55,556 nucleotides of DNA from the NCBI GenBank assembly GCA_964349515.1, contig CAYGHG010000003.1, positions 1-55,556 on the forward strand, in the 5' to 3' direction. Below, one piece after another: positions 7,004-15,959 of this stretch. Every line of letters begins with the position of its first letter. The stretch's first letter is position 1. Below the pieces are notes generated by a model. That model saw only the letters and a list, made by a program, of their open reading frames with translations. It did no database searches and was not told the DNA's origin. This DNA comes from CAYGHG01 sp964349515. GTDB lineage: Bacteria > Oederibacteriota > PGYV01 > CAYGHG01. The position numbers and the translations under genes are program-made.

Positions 7004-8920
7004 TTATATCCCTATTGCCCTGGTTTTTATTTTATCAAGCACGCCGTTCATGAACCCGTCAAAATCCACTCCCTTTGTCTCTTCTCCGGTACGCAGGCGC
7101 ACAGACACAGTCCTGTCCTGCACTTCCTTGTCTCCGATTATCAGCATGTAGGGGGTTTTATTCATTGCCGCTTTTCTTATTTTGGCCCCTATCTTTTCAT
7201 TTTCGTCATCAAGCGAAACCCTGATGCCTGCTGATTTCAGTTTCAAAACCAGCTCGCGTGCGAACTCATCGCTTCTTTGCGTAATGGTCAGCACGCTTAC
7301 CTGCTCGGGCGAGAGCCATACCGGAAAAGCGCCCTTGTAGTGTTCTATCAGCACGCCGAAGAAACGCTCAAGCGACCCCATCAGCGCGCGGTGTATCATT
7401 ATGGCGCGGTGGTCGGCACCGTCTTTTCCCGTATAGTCAATACTGAATCTCTCGGGCAGGGCAAAATCCACCTGTATTGTGGAGCACTGCCACGTCCTGT
7501 TTAAGGCGTCCTTTATCTTTATGTCAATCTTGGGCCCGTAAAACGCGCCTCCGCCCTCATCAACCTGATATTTTAACTCAGCTTTAGCGAGCGCGGCTTT
7601 AAGTGCTGCCTGCGCTTTATCCCATATTTCATCTGAGCCAATGTGTTCATCAGGCTTGGTGCTTAAATAAACCTCGAACTCGCTGAAACCAAAGGTCTTT
7701 AAAATAAACATCACGAAATTAAGGGCGCTGATTATCTCCTCTTCCACCTGGTCCTCGCGGCAGAAAATATGAGCGTCATCCTGTGTAAATCCGCGCACGC
7801 GCAGCAGGCCGTGCAGGACGCCGGATTTTTCATATCTGTAAACCGTGCCGAGCTCTGCCCAGCGCAGCGGCAGGTCGCGGTAGCTCTTTGGCGTGTTTTT
7901 GTACATTAATATGTGAAAGGGGCAGTTCATGGGTTTGAGCTGGTACTGCATCTCGTCAATATCCATAGTGTCAAACATGTTTGCCCTGTAAAAGCCGGTG
8001 TGGCCCGAGGTGTTCCACAGGTCAATTTTAGCAATGTGAGGGGAGAATACTATGTCGTAACCGTTTTTAATGTGTTCGTTCCGCCAGAAATCCTCCATCT
8101 CTTTTCTGACCATGCCGCCCTTGGGGTGCCAGTAAATCAAGCCCGCGCCAAACTCGTCGTGCGTGGAAAACAAATCAAGCTCGCGTCCGATTTTTCTATG
8201 GTCGCGCTGTTTTGCCTCTTCCATCCTTTTTAAATATTCATCCAGCTGCTCCTGAGACGGAAAAGTAATCCCGTATATTCTCTGCAGCATCTTGTTCTTT
8301 TCGTCACCGCGCCAGTATGCGCCGGCGAGTTTCATCAGCTTTACCGCTTTTATCTTTTTTGAATATGTGACATGGGGCCCGCGGCACAGGTCAACGAAGT
8401 TTTCTGTTTTATAAATCGATACGGACGGGTCTTTTATGGCTTCAAGTATCTCAAGTTTGTAGTTTTCTCCCATGTCCGCGAACATTTTTTTGGCATCCGC
8501 AACAGACATTTCCTCCCTTTTAAAAGGGTGGTTTTCCTTTGACACCTTTTTCATCTCTTCTTCTATCTTTACCAGATCATCTTCCGTAAACGGCTTGTCC
8601 CTGTCAAAATCATAATAAAACCCCTCATCTATTGCGGGGCCTATGGTCACCTCTACCTCGGGAAAAAGCCTCTTTACCGCAACAGCCATAACGTGCGAGC
8701 TCGAATGCCAGTATATTTCGCGGCCCTCAGGATCGTCAAATGTCAGGGCTTTAAGCTCGCCCGCTTCGTTTAAAGGCGCGCCCATGTCGAGATGCCTTCC
8801 GTTCAATGAAACTGCAAGAACGCCCTCTTTCTCTATTCCTGTATTTTTCAGGAAATCAGAGGCGCGTACGCCCGTTTCAGTTTCAAATTCCCGTCCTTCA
8901 TATTGTATCTTAATCGCCAT
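7004..8920 (-). CDS. thrS: Threonyl-tRNA synthetase
   Basis: This class II synthetase charges tRNA-Thr. It has 638 residues, full length. Domains in order are TGS (residues 1-60), the editing domain with HSSSHVMA, the catalytic core with LKPMNCPFHILMYK (zinc Cys) and RVRGFTQDDAHIFC (motif 2), then the anticodon-binding domain beginning near PVWLSPEQVSVLTITQRSDE. The GGAGG site lies 6 bases before the ATG. It follows rex by 14 bases and leads into radA. No T-box leader was seen, and the 14-base gap upstream leaves no room for one. Confidence 0.96.
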   Translation of the reverse strand: MAIKIQYEGREFETETGVRASDFLKNTGIEKEGVLAVSLNGRHLDMGAPLNEAGELKALTFDDPEGREIYWHSSSHVMAVAVKRLFPEVEVTIGPAIDEGFYYDFDRDKPFTEDDLVKIEEEMKKVSKENHPFKREEMSVADAKKMFADMGENYKLEILEAIKDPSVSIYKTENFVDLCRGPHVTYSKKIKAVKLMKLAGAYWRGDEKNKMLQRIYGITFPSQEQLDEYLKRMEEAKQRDHRKIGRELDLFSTHDEFGAGLIYWHPKGGMVRKEMEDFWRNEHIKNGYDIVFSPHIAKIDLWNTSGHTGFYRANMFDTMDIDEMQYQLKPMNCPFHILMYKNTPKSYRDLPLRWAELGTVYRYEKSGVLHGLLRVRGFTQDDAHIFCREDQVEEEIISALNFVMFILKTFGFSEFEVYLSTKPDEHIGSDEIWDKAQAALKAALAKAELKYQVDEGGGAFYGPKIDIKIKDALNRTWQCSTIQVDFALPERFSIDYTGKDGADHRAIMIHRALMGSLERFFGVLIEHYKGAFPVWLSPEQVSVLTITQRSDEFARELVLKLKSAGIRVSLDDENEKIGAKIRKAAMNKTPYMLIIGDKEVQDRTVSVRLRTGEETKGVDFDGFMNGVLDKIKTRAIGI

Positions 8921-8934
8921 AGCAATCCTCCGTA

Positions 8935-9573
8935 TTATCTTTCATCTTCCTTGTTTGTAAGGAAGAATGTGAGCTGTTCCATTTCAAGCGCCAAATCCAC
9001 ATTTCTGACTATCATATCATCATCGGTCAGCACGTGCTTGCCCGCGAAATTGAGCACCCCATTAACCCCGGCTTTTTTCAGCCTCAGGAGCATGTCGGGA
9101 AGCGCGTCTTTTGGTGTTGTCAGTATTGCCATTTCAATTTTTTCCCTTTTTACAACCTCTTCGAGCTTTTCAATATGGTAAAGCGTGACACCGTCAAGCT
9201 CCCATCCCACCTTGTCCGGGTCAACATCAAAACCCGCTATTATGTTAAAGCCCCTCGCCGAAAAACCGCCGTACATGAGAAGAGCGCGGCCCAGGTTTCC
9301 CGCGCCTATTACCGCCACTTTCCAGTTTTTGTGAGTGCCCAGTATTTTAGAAATATTCTCCTTAAGCTGCAGTACGTTATAGCCGTAACCGCGGCGGCCG
9401 AATTTCCCGAAATAAGCAAGGTCTTTTCTGACCTGCGCCGGATTCAGCCCTATTAACTCCGCCACCTGCCCCGAAGACACGTATTCAACCCCTGACGTGG
9501 CAAGCTCGGAAAAACACTTTAAGTAAATGGAAAGCCTGTTCACGGTGGGCAGAGGTATTTTTCTTAACGGCAT
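8935..9573 (-). CDS. rex: Redox-sensing transcriptional repressor Rex
   Basis: Rex represses fermentative and respiratory genes until NADH rises. It has 212 residues, typical length. The N-terminal winged helix (VSSGQVAELIGLNPAQVRKD, then YFGKFGRRGYGY) binds DNA. The Rossmann domain has VIGAGNLGRALL for NAD(H), and the C-terminal helix is domain-swapped in known Rex dimers. Its ATG overlaps the rpsA stop by one base, so it is cotranscribed with the aro/ispH/rpsA genes. A perfect palindrome with TTGTGA half-sites lies over the promoter at the head of that run, which suggests autoregulation (inference). Confidence 0.95.
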   Translation of the reverse strand: MPLRKIPLPTVNRLSIYLKCFSELATSGVEYVSSGQVAELIGLNPAQVRKDLAYFGKFGRRGYGYNVLQLKENISKILGTHKNWKVAVIGAGNLGRALLMYGGFSARGFNIIAGFDVDPDKVGWELDGVTLYHIEKLEEVVKREKIEMAILTTPKDALPDMLLRLKKAGVNGVLNFAGKHVLTDDDMIVRNVDLALEMEQLTFFLTNKEDER

Positions 9574-11204
9574 CAGTTACCGCCTTCCTTCCCGCCATTG
9601 GCAGGTTTTCCAAAATCGGCTATATCATCGAGCTTAAACCCGTGCTCGTGCGATTTTATGTAGTCGTCTATCTGTTTTTTTTCTTCGGTCATTTCAATAT
9701 CTTTCGCTGCAAGAATGACTTTCTTTGCATCCTTGTCAATTTTTACTATTCTGGCCTTTATGACATCCCCTTTTTTGCAGGAAAGTTTGTGCTTATTCCT
9801 TATAGGTATCCTGCCGATTATTCCATCTACAATACAGCAGACCACCGCCGAATCTTCAATATCTATAACCTTTGTGTCAACTGCCGTGCCCTCTTTGAAT
9901 TTGGCCGCAAATGTAACCCAGGGCGAGGCGTGCATCTGCTTCAAGCCGAGAAGAATACGGTACTTGCTTTTATCAATTTCCAATATCCTGAACTCGCGCC
10001 TGTCGCCGGTCTTAATCGTGTCGGCAATCGGCGCGGATTCATTCCACGAAACGTTTGAAACGCGCACAAACGCGTCAAAATTCTCCTCAAGCTCAACTTC
10101 CGCACCCTCGCCTTCCGCCACCGAAGAGACCGTGCCGATTACTCTCGCGCCAACCGGATAGCGTTCCTCGATTGAATGCCACGGGTTCTTATCAAGCCTT
10201 TTTATGCTGAAATATACCCTGCCCTTTGCTTCGTCGATTTTTACAACAACAGCTTCTATCTCATCCCCTTCTTTATACGCCTCCCTTATGTCTTTTACAC
10301 GCCTGTAATATGATATCTCGCTTTTGTGAATAAACCCGTCCATCTGCGGGTTAATCTCAACCACCATGCCTTCGTCAAGTATTCCGCAGACCTTTAATTT
10401 CATTCTGTCGCCCTGCTTTGAGGTTTTTGCAAAACCTCCGAACGGATTCTCAAAAAGTTTTTTTACGCTTAAAACAGGCCTGCCGCCGTCAATTCCCAAG
10501 ACAAGAGCCTCTATGTCCTGCCCCTCGCTGAAAAGCGTTTTTAAATCCCCCAGCCTTTTCCACGCAAGCTCGGATGACGCTATAAAAGCCCTTACCCCCT
10601 CTTTTTCAACTTCAACGCCCGCATCCTGCACTGACACGACTTTTAACGCCGTTTTTTCATTTACCGTAAATACTCTTTTCACCTTTTCTTCTTCGTCTTT
10701 TGCCTTTTGGTTTATAAGTTCCCTGTAGGACACCACAACATTTCTTTTTACTTCGTCAAGCTGTATAACTTTCAGGTCAAGCTCCTGCCCGGTTATGTCC
10801 TCACCGTAAGAACGCGAGTGGGACATAGGCAGAAACGCCGTAACGTTTGCGCCAAAATCAATGATAAACCCCCCCTTTACAGCCTTTACCACCCTGCCCT
10901 TAAGCGCTTCTCCGTCCTTAAATGCTTTTTTAACCCTTGAAAATATGACTTTTTTATCCGCCACTATCTTTGAAAGCAGCACCATCCCGTCCGGCCCCTC
11001 TGTCTTTTTTACAAAAAGATCTATTTCCCCGCCCTCTTCAAGCGAGTCATAATAGGTGTACTTGGCCGTTTCTTCCGCCGGTATTATCCCCTCTGACTTG
11101 TAGCCTATGTCAATGAAAACATCCCCGCCGGATTTTCTGACAATTTTACCTTTTATTACCGCGCCTTCTCTTATATCCCTGATTGAGTATTCGCTGTTTT
11201 CCAT
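9573..11204 (-). CDS. rpsA: 30S ribosomal protein S1
   Basis: This 543-residue protein is made of six S1 (OB-fold) RNA-binding domains, at roughly residues 11-80, 95-165, 180-250, 265-335, 350-425 and 438-510. Examples are IKGKIVRKSGGDVFIDIGYK in the first and VGARVIGTVSSVAEGEGAEV in the fifth. Six domains is the proteobacterial S1 number, more than the four usual in Firmicutes. S1 binds mRNA leaders on the 30S subunit. It lies directly after ispH (9 bases), a pairing seen in many bacteria and sometimes fused. The AGGAG site lies 6 bases before the ATG. Confidence 0.92.
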   Translation of the reverse strand: MENSEYSIRDIREGAVIKGKIVRKSGGDVFIDIGYKSEGIIPAEETAKYTYYDSLEEGGEIDLFVKKTEGPDGMVLLSKIVADKKVIFSRVKKAFKDGEALKGRVVKAVKGGFIIDFGANVTAFLPMSHSRSYGEDITGQELDLKVIQLDEVKRNVVVSYRELINQKAKDEEEKVKRVFTVNEKTALKVVSVQDAGVEVEKEGVRAFIASSELAWKRLGDLKTLFSEGQDIEALVLGIDGGRPVLSVKKLFENPFGGFAKTSKQGDRMKLKVCGILDEGMVVEINPQMDGFIHKSEISYYRRVKDIREAYKEGDEIEAVVVKIDEAKGRVYFSIKRLDKNPWHSIEERYPVGARVIGTVSSVAEGEGAEVELEENFDAFVRVSNVSWNESAPIADTIKTGDRREFRILEIDKSKYRILLGLKQMHASPWVTFAAKFKEGTAVDTKVIDIEDSAVVCCIVDGIIGRIPIRNKHKLSCKKGDVIKARIVKIDKDAKKVILAAKDIEMTEEKKQIDDYIKSHEHGFKLDDIADFGKPANGGKEGGN

Positions 11205-11213
11205 TACACTCTC

Positions 11214-12095
11214 CTAAAAACTTTTTATAAGCGCGGCGGCTTCTTCAATCAGCCGCTGCGGCGTCGAGGCTCCGGCGCATATACCCGCCCTGCGCTTGCC
11301 CCTGAACCATTCTTTTTTTATCTCTCCGGGTGACTCCACATGATAAACAGACTTTAAAATTTCCCTGCAAAGTTCATACAACCTGACCGTATTGGCGCTG
11401 TTTTTTCCGCCTATCACTATAATAGTATCGCTTGCCTTTGCAAGCCCGACCGCAGCTTCCTGCCTGTTGCGGGTGGCGTCGCAGATAGTATTAAATACCC
11501 TGACCTCTGCGTTGCGCTCTTCAAAAATCCTCTCTATAGCGGCGCACACCAAACGCGCGAACCTGCTTTTATTTTTCGTCGTCTGCGATACAATACCGGT
11601 CTTTACTCCGGGTTTGATTTTTTTTACATCTTCTTCACTGCTGACCACCACAGCGCCGCTTCCCGCGTAACCGATAATACCTTTTACTTCGGGATGGTCC
11701 CGGTCGCCTGCTATTATAATCCCGTAATTTTCTTCCTTTAATTTATCAACTATTCTGTGTATACGCTTGACGTAAGGGCAAGTGGTATCCAGCACGCCGG
11801 CACATTTTTTATTTAACTTAGCCTCTTCTTCCGGGGTGACGCCGTGCGCGGAAATAATCGCGCGCGAGCCTTTTTTGATGTTACCTATCCTGTCCGTGTG
11901 CCTGGCACCCGCCTCTTCGAGCCTCTTTACTTCCTGGGGGTTGTGTATTATTTCATGGTACGAATAAACCCCCGGGCCTTTTTCGCCCGCGTATTTGTAG
12001 GCCATTTCCATGGCGCGCTTGACTCCAAAGCAAAAGCCGGAATCAGCCGCTATCCTGACCTCTATTTTATTTGCTATCCGGTTTTTCTTTTTCAG
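11214..12095 (-). CDS. ispH: 4-hydroxy-3-methylbut-2-enyl diphosphate reductase
   Basis: IspH makes IPP and DMAPP in the last MEP-pathway step, using a 4Fe-4S cluster. The first in-frame ATG (12011) would remove conserved sequence. The frame upstream of it encodes IEVRIAADSGFCFGVKRA, which includes the first cluster cysteine. There is no ATG, GTG or TTG between that segment and the in-frame stop at 12099. A CTG at 12093-12095 sits 8 bases after AGGAG and gives a 293-residue protein of normal size. The other cluster cysteines are in LDTTCPYVKRIH and FNTICDATRNRQ, and the HGVTPEE and SQTTKNKSRF motifs are present. The start overlaps plsC by 29 bases. The CTG call is an inference, but the N-terminal extension is clear. 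Confidence 0.88.
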   Translation of the reverse strand: MKKKNRIANKIEVRIAADSGFCFGVKRAMEMAYKYAGEKGPGVYSYHEIIHNPQEVKRLEEAGARHTDRIGNIKKGSRAIISAHGVTPEEEAKLNKKCAGVLDTTCPYVKRIHRIVDKLKEENYGIIIAGDRDHPEVKGIIGYAGSGAVVVSSEEDVKKIKPGVKTGIVSQTTKNKSRFARLVCAAIERIFEERNAEVRVFNTICDATRNRQEAAVGLAKASDTIIVIGGKNSANTVRLYELCREILKSVYHVESPGEIKKEWFRGKRRAGICAGASTPQRLIEEAAALIKSF

Positions 12096-12732
12096 CTTTC
12101 ATTCTCCTGATTTCATTTACGATTGCATTTGTGATTTTCTCGTATATTTCCCTCGACCCCTCTTTGTCAAGACAGTCATCAAAACTCATCAGTTTTCCGT
12201 AATGCACTTCCATTTTTTTAAAAAGTTTCGGAAGCCCCCCGCCTTTTGGCCACGCTTCAAACGCGCCTTTTATATAGACAGGCACGACCTTTGCGCGCGA
12301 GGCGTGTACCAGCATCCCTGTTCCCGGCTTTCCGTCCTTTATTTCACCGTCAGGAGTCCTGGTGCCCTCCGGGAAAAAAACCACAGCCCCGCCCTCGCTG
12401 ATTCTGTCTGTCAGAGCCCCCCACGACTTTCTGTCCACAGCGCCGCGCTTTATCGGTATGGCGCCTACAGCCCTGATAAAACCCCCAAAGAACGGGTTTT
12501 TAAAAAGCGTATCTCGCGCCATGAAATTCAGCTGCCTTTTCCAGCTCATGGTGGAAACAAGAGGCGGATCAAAAAAAGAAGAGTGGTTGGACATAAACAT
12601 TACACCCTCTTTTTCAGGGATGTTTTCCTCGCCTGTTACTTTTATTCCGTAAAAAACCCTTAACAGGAGCGTCGCTAATGCCCTTGTAATGATGTGAAGA
12701 AAATTTGAAAATATCCCGCCGGGCTTTTTCAT
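12067..12732 (-). CDS. plsC: 1-acyl-sn-glycerol-3-phosphate acyltransferase (PlsC family)
   Basis: This protein acylates lysophosphatidic acid to phosphatidic acid in membrane lipid synthesis. Motifs are SNHSSFFDPP (the catalytic NHxxxxD), the FPEGTRTPDG block, and KVVPVYIKGAFEAWP. The start chosen is the ATG at 12732, which overlaps the aroA stop as ATGA and gives 221 residues. A longer frame from 12789 adds 19 residues deep inside aroA and is less likely. An N-terminal hydrophobic helix (residues about 8-30) fits membrane association. aroA, plsC, ispH, rpsA is also the Clostridia/Bacillus order, here without cmk. Confidence 0.87.
   Translation of the reverse strand: MKKPGGIFSNFLHIITRALATLLLRVFYGIKVTGEENIPEKEGVMFMSNHSSFFDPPLVSTMSWKRQLNFMARDTLFKNPFFGGFIRAVGAIPIKRGAVDRKSWGALTDRISEGGAVVFFPEGTRTPDGEIKDGKPGTGMLVHASRAKVVPVYIKGAFEAWPKGGGLPKLFKKMEVHYGKLMSFDDCLDKEGSREIYEKITNAIVNEIRRMKAEKEKPDSK
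12093..12108 (-). promoter_or_regulatory. Shine-Dalgarno and CTG start of ispH
   Basis: On the minus strand AGGAG (12108-12104) is followed by 8 bases and then CTG (12095-12093) in the ispH frame. Spacing and strength match other starts in the window. The only alternatives that keep the first cysteine are ATA codons at 12077 and 12065, which lack a well-placed site. Confidence 0.6.
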
Positions 12733-14018
12733 TTCTGCTTCAACCCCCCTATAAGGCTGAAAAACTCGGGAAACGAAGTGTTCACGCACTCAATATCCTT
12801 TATCAGCAAACCGTTCTCGCTCACCAGAGCCGCAACCGAAAAAGACATCGCAATCCTATGGTCGCCGTAGGAATCAATATCGGCGTATTTAAAGGGCTTT
12901 CCCTCGTTCCCGTATATGACCATTCCGTCGGCGCGCTCTTCTGCCTTTACTCCAATGCGCTTTAAGTTCTCCACAACTGTCGCTATCCTGTCCGTTTCCT
13001 TTACCCTCAGCTCTTTTGCGTTCTTAATTACACTCCTGCCTTTTGCAAAAGCGGCCATCACGGCTATTACCGGAATCTCGTCGATCAGCCTCGGTATTAT
13101 GGCGCCGCCTATTGTTATACCTTTCAACTTTGAGCTCGAAGAAGCAATATCAGCGACCGTTTCACCATTCTTTAATTTTCTGTTTTTCACGGCAATTTTT
13201 GCGCCCATCTTTTTCATCACATCTATAATCCCCGTCCTGCTGCCGTTAATACCCGTGTTTTTAACTGTGATGGAGGACCCTTTCGTAAGTGCGCCTGCGG
13301 CCATAAAATAGGCGGCCGAAGATATGTCGCCCGGCACGAATACTTTTTTCCCCGTCAAAACCTGGCCCGGATTAATTACCAAAGAGCCCTTTTTCTCCTT
13401 TATATCCGCGCCAAAATACTTCAGCATGAGTTCGGTATGATCGCGCGATTTTATCTTTTCGCTGATCTCGGTTTTGCCTGATGCGTGAAGCGCTGCAAAC
13501 ATAATGGCTGATTTTACCTGCGCGCTCGCAACCGGCATTTCATACTTTATGCCCCGCAAAGGGCCGCCGGCTACCGAAACAGGCGCACGCCCGTTATTTG
13601 ACTTAAATCTGGCCCCCATCTGAGTCAGCGGCAGTATCACCCTGTTCATCGGCCTTTTTATTATCTGCCCGTCTCCAGTTATCGAGCAGGAAAAGTTCTG
13701 AGGCGCCAGCACCCCGAGGGTGAGCCTTATGCCCGTACCCGAGTTTCCTACATACAGCTGTTTTACAGGCTGGCGGAAAGAATTCAGCCCTCTGCCAAAA
13801 ACCTGGTATTTGCCCTTCTTTTTTTCTATCTTAACGCCGAGCTGTTTATACACCTTTATCGTATTAAGTGTGTCCTCTGCTTCAAGAAAATTGGATATTT
13901 CCGTTCTGCCCTTTGCAAGGCTTCCTATTATTATTGCCCTGTGAGATATTGATTTGTCCCCCTGCACTGACAGGCTTTTCTTTATCCCCGCAGCCGGTGC
14001 CACATGTATTTTTTTCAT
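12729..14018 (-). CDS. aroA: 3-phosphoshikimate 1-carboxyvinyltransferase (EPSP synthase)
   Basis: AroA transfers enolpyruvyl from PEP to shikimate 3-phosphate. It has 429 residues, full length. Motifs run in order: SVQGDKSISHRA (substrate Lys, residues about 15-26), LYVGNSGTGIRLTLG, PGDISSAAYFMAAG, RLIDEIPVIAVMA, ELRVKETDRI and SYGDHRIAMS. The end CVNTSFPEFF is intact. It starts right against the tyrA stop and overlaps plsC by 4 bases. It works with aroF, tyrA and hisC1 of the same operon in aromatic amino acid synthesis. Confidence 0.96.
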   Translation of the reverse strand: MKKIHVAPAAGIKKSLSVQGDKSISHRAIIIGSLAKGRTEISNFLEAEDTLNTIKVYKQLGVKIEKKKGKYQVFGRGLNSFRQPVKQLYVGNSGTGIRLTLGVLAPQNFSCSITGDGQIIKRPMNRVILPLTQMGARFKSNNGRAPVSVAGGPLRGIKYEMPVASAQVKSAIMFAALHASGKTEISEKIKSRDHTELMLKYFGADIKEKKGSLVINPGQVLTGKKVFVPGDISSAAYFMAAGALTKGSSITVKNTGINGSRTGIIDVMKKMGAKIAVKNRKLKNGETVADIASSSSKLKGITIGGAIIPRLIDEIPVIAVMAAFAKGRSVIKNAKELRVKETDRIATVVENLKRIGVKAEERADGMVIYGNEGKPFKYADIDSYGDHRIAMSFSVAALVSENGLLIKDIECVNTSFPEFFSLIGGLKQK

Positions 14019-14906
14019 TTATTTTACCTTCCTTCTCAGTTCGGCTGCACTGCTTATGATTTCACGCAGCGCTTTCATGTCGTTCATTTCAATCATTGAT
14101 GCGATGTCCTGCGCATGCTTTACCACAGCATCCAGTGCGGACAGCAGCTCCCGTTTATTCGCCGTGAATATTTCCGCCCATATTTCAGCGTCTGATGCCG
14201 CTATCCTGGTGTGGTCCTTAAAACCGGGCCCTATGACAAGCGGCGACTTTTCTATCACCTTACGCGACGCCAGCACGGAGGCAAACGCCAGAAGATGCGG
14301 TGCGTGGCTGATCAGGGCTGTTTTTTCGTCGTGCTCACCGGGTTTCATGGAAATAACCCTCATCCCGAGAGCTTTCCAGAAACGTGCGACTTTTCCGGCT
14401 GCTTTTTTATTTTTACCCGGAGTGACAATGCACACCGCTCCTTTGTAAAGCCCGGGGATTATGTTTTCAATCCCGCTCTTTTCCGAGCCTGCCATCGGAT
14501 GCGAACCCGTAAAACATCCCGCCCTGTCTATCTGCGCAATTTTACCGCATATCATTTCCTTTACACTTCCCATGTCAGTCACAATCGCGCCTTTTTTCAG
14601 GTAAGGCCGAATTGCCGCAAACGCCGCAGGTATCATGAAAACAGGCAGCGATATCACAACCAGGTCCGCCTCTTTAACGCCCTCTTCATAAGAAACTGTA
14701 ATTTTGTGGCAGGTTTTTTTCCCAAGCGCCTTTTTCAGCCTGTTTATGTTTCTGCCGATACCGGTCACCCTGCTGCAGAGTTTTCCCGACACAAGCGAAA
14801 ATCCAAGGCTCCCGCCCATCAGCCCCATGCCGATGATGGAGACATTCTTAAAAACCTGCCTTAAATTCTGTATTCTGTGCTTTGCGTTCTTTTTATTTTT
14901 CAGCAT
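14019..14906 (-). CDS. tyrA: Prephenate dehydrogenase
   Basis: TyrA converts prephenate (or arogenate) to a tyrosine precursor with NAD(P). It has 295 residues. The Rossmann loop is SIIGMGLMGGSLGFSL (residues about 24-39), followed by IVTDMGSVKE and the substrate-binding TGSHPMAGSEKSG, with an all-helical C-terminal dimerisation domain. No chorismate mutase or ACT domain is attached. The ATG at 14906 has no good ribosome-binding site, so the first 20 or so residues are uncertain. It lies between aroF and aroA. Arogenate as the true substrate cannot be excluded. Confidence 0.92.
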   Translation of the reverse strand: MLKNKKNAKHRIQNLRQVFKNVSIIGMGLMGGSLGFSLVSGKLCSRVTGIGRNINRLKKALGKKTCHKITVSYEEGVKEADLVVISLPVFMIPAAFAAIRPYLKKGAIVTDMGSVKEMICGKIAQIDRAGCFTGSHPMAGSEKSGIENIIPGLYKGAVCIVTPGKNKKAAGKVARFWKALGMRVISMKPGEHDEKTALISHAPHLLAFASVLASRKVIEKSPLVIGPGFKDHTRIAASDAEIWAEIFTANKRELLSALDAVVKHAQDIASMIEMNDMKALREIISSAAELRRKVK

Positions 14907-14942
14907 TTTTTCACTTTCAGTTTTCAGTTTTAAACTTTCAGT

Positions 14943-15959
14943 TTAAAGCGTTTTTCCTATCGCTTTTGCCACCTTGCGGGCATCAGCTACAATTTTTGCA
15001 AACTCCGAAGGTAAAAGCGACTGGTCCCCGTCAGAGAGAGCTTTTTCAGGGCACGGGTGTACTTCAAGCGCCACGCCGTCAGCACCTGCCGCAACTGATG
15101 CAAGCGTCATGGATGCAATCAGCTGTTTCTTGCCTGTACCGTGCGAAGGGTCGGTAACTACAGGCAGGTGTGAAAGATACTTTGCCATCGGAACAGCAGA
15201 GAGATCGAGCGTGTTTCTGGTTGCAGTTTCAAAAGTTCTGATACCGCGCTCGCAAAGCACCACGTTCATATTTCCGCCTGACAAGATATACTCTGCCGAC
15301 ATCAGCCACTCGCTGATTGTGGACATAAGCCCCCTCTTTAAAAGAACGGGCTTATTTGTTTTTCCCACTTCTTTTAAAAGTTCAAAATTCTGCATATTCC
15401 TCGCGCCTATCTGAAACATGTCTGTATAGCGGTCGACAAGCTCCACGTGGCGGGTGTCGAGCACTTCTGTTACCACCGGCATCCCGTATTTATCGCGCGC
15501 CTCGGCAAGGATTTTCAAACCGTCTTCTCCAAGGCCTTGAAAAGCATACGGCGACGAGCGCGGCTTAAAAGCCCCGCCCCGCAGTATGTTTGCGCCCGCC
15601 TCCTTTACCGCTTTTGCGACGGAAAGCAGCTGCTCGCGTGATTCAACCGAGCACGGCCCTGCTATCACCGCCACTTTATCGCCGCCGATAGACACTGTTT
15701 TTGAAACCTTAATAACCGAAGGGGCCGAGCGGAAATCTTTAGAAGCCAGCTTATAAGGTTTGAGCACCGTCATTACTTTTTCAACACCGGGATAACTCAT
15801 AAAAGGGACAGTTGTCAGCACCCGCTCGTCCCCTATGACCGCGACTATGGTGCGTTCCTCGCCCTTTGAGACCTGGGCGCGAAGCTTGTTTTCCTTTATC
15901 CTGCCGACTATGTGGTCTATCTGTTTCTTTGTTGCCTTTGGCTTCAGTACAATAATCAT
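14943..15959 (-). CDS. aroF: 3-deoxy-7-phosphoheptulonate synthase (DAHP synthase)
   Basis: This enzyme condenses PEP and erythrose 4-phosphate in the first shikimate step. The 338 residues comprise an N-terminal ferredoxin-like regulatory domain (residues 1-70, MIIVLKPKATKKQIDHIV) and a type I beta/alpha barrel. Barrel motifs are VIAGPCSVES, RGGAFKPRSSPYAFQG, QIGARNMQNFELLKEV and VVTDPSHGTGK. The N-terminal module is the Thermotoga/Bacillus type that carries tyrosine or phenylalanine feedback control. It overlaps hisC1 by 4 bases. Confidence 0.95.
   Translation of the reverse strand: MIIVLKPKATKKQIDHIVGRIKENKLRAQVSKGEERTIVAVIGDERVLTTVPFMSYPGVEKVMTVLKPYKLASKDFRSAPSVIKVSKTVSIGGDKVAVIAGPCSVESREQLLSVAKAVKEAGANILRGGAFKPRSSPYAFQGLGEDGLKILAEARDKYGMPVVTEVLDTRHVELVDRYTDMFQIGARNMQNFELLKEVGKTNKPVLLKRGLMSTISEWLMSAEYILSGGNMNVVLCERGIRTFETATRNTLDLSAVPMAKYLSHLPVVTDPSHGTGKKQLIASMTLASVAAGADGVALEVHPCPEKALSDGDQSLLPSEFAKIVADARKVAKAIGKTL

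Noticed and set aside
7004..8935. T-box riboswitch before thrS
   Set aside because: The gap to rex is only 14 bases, and no specifier loop or antiterminator is present.
9642..11052. Long plus-strand frames opposite rpsA, and many similar antisense frames elsewhere
   Set aside because: They mirror highly conserved minus-strand genes and lack starts with ribosome sites.
12733..12789. N-terminal extension of plsC to 12789
   Set aside because: It lies wholly inside aroA. The ATG at 12732 overlaps the aroA stop as ATGA, the pattern used throughout this operon.
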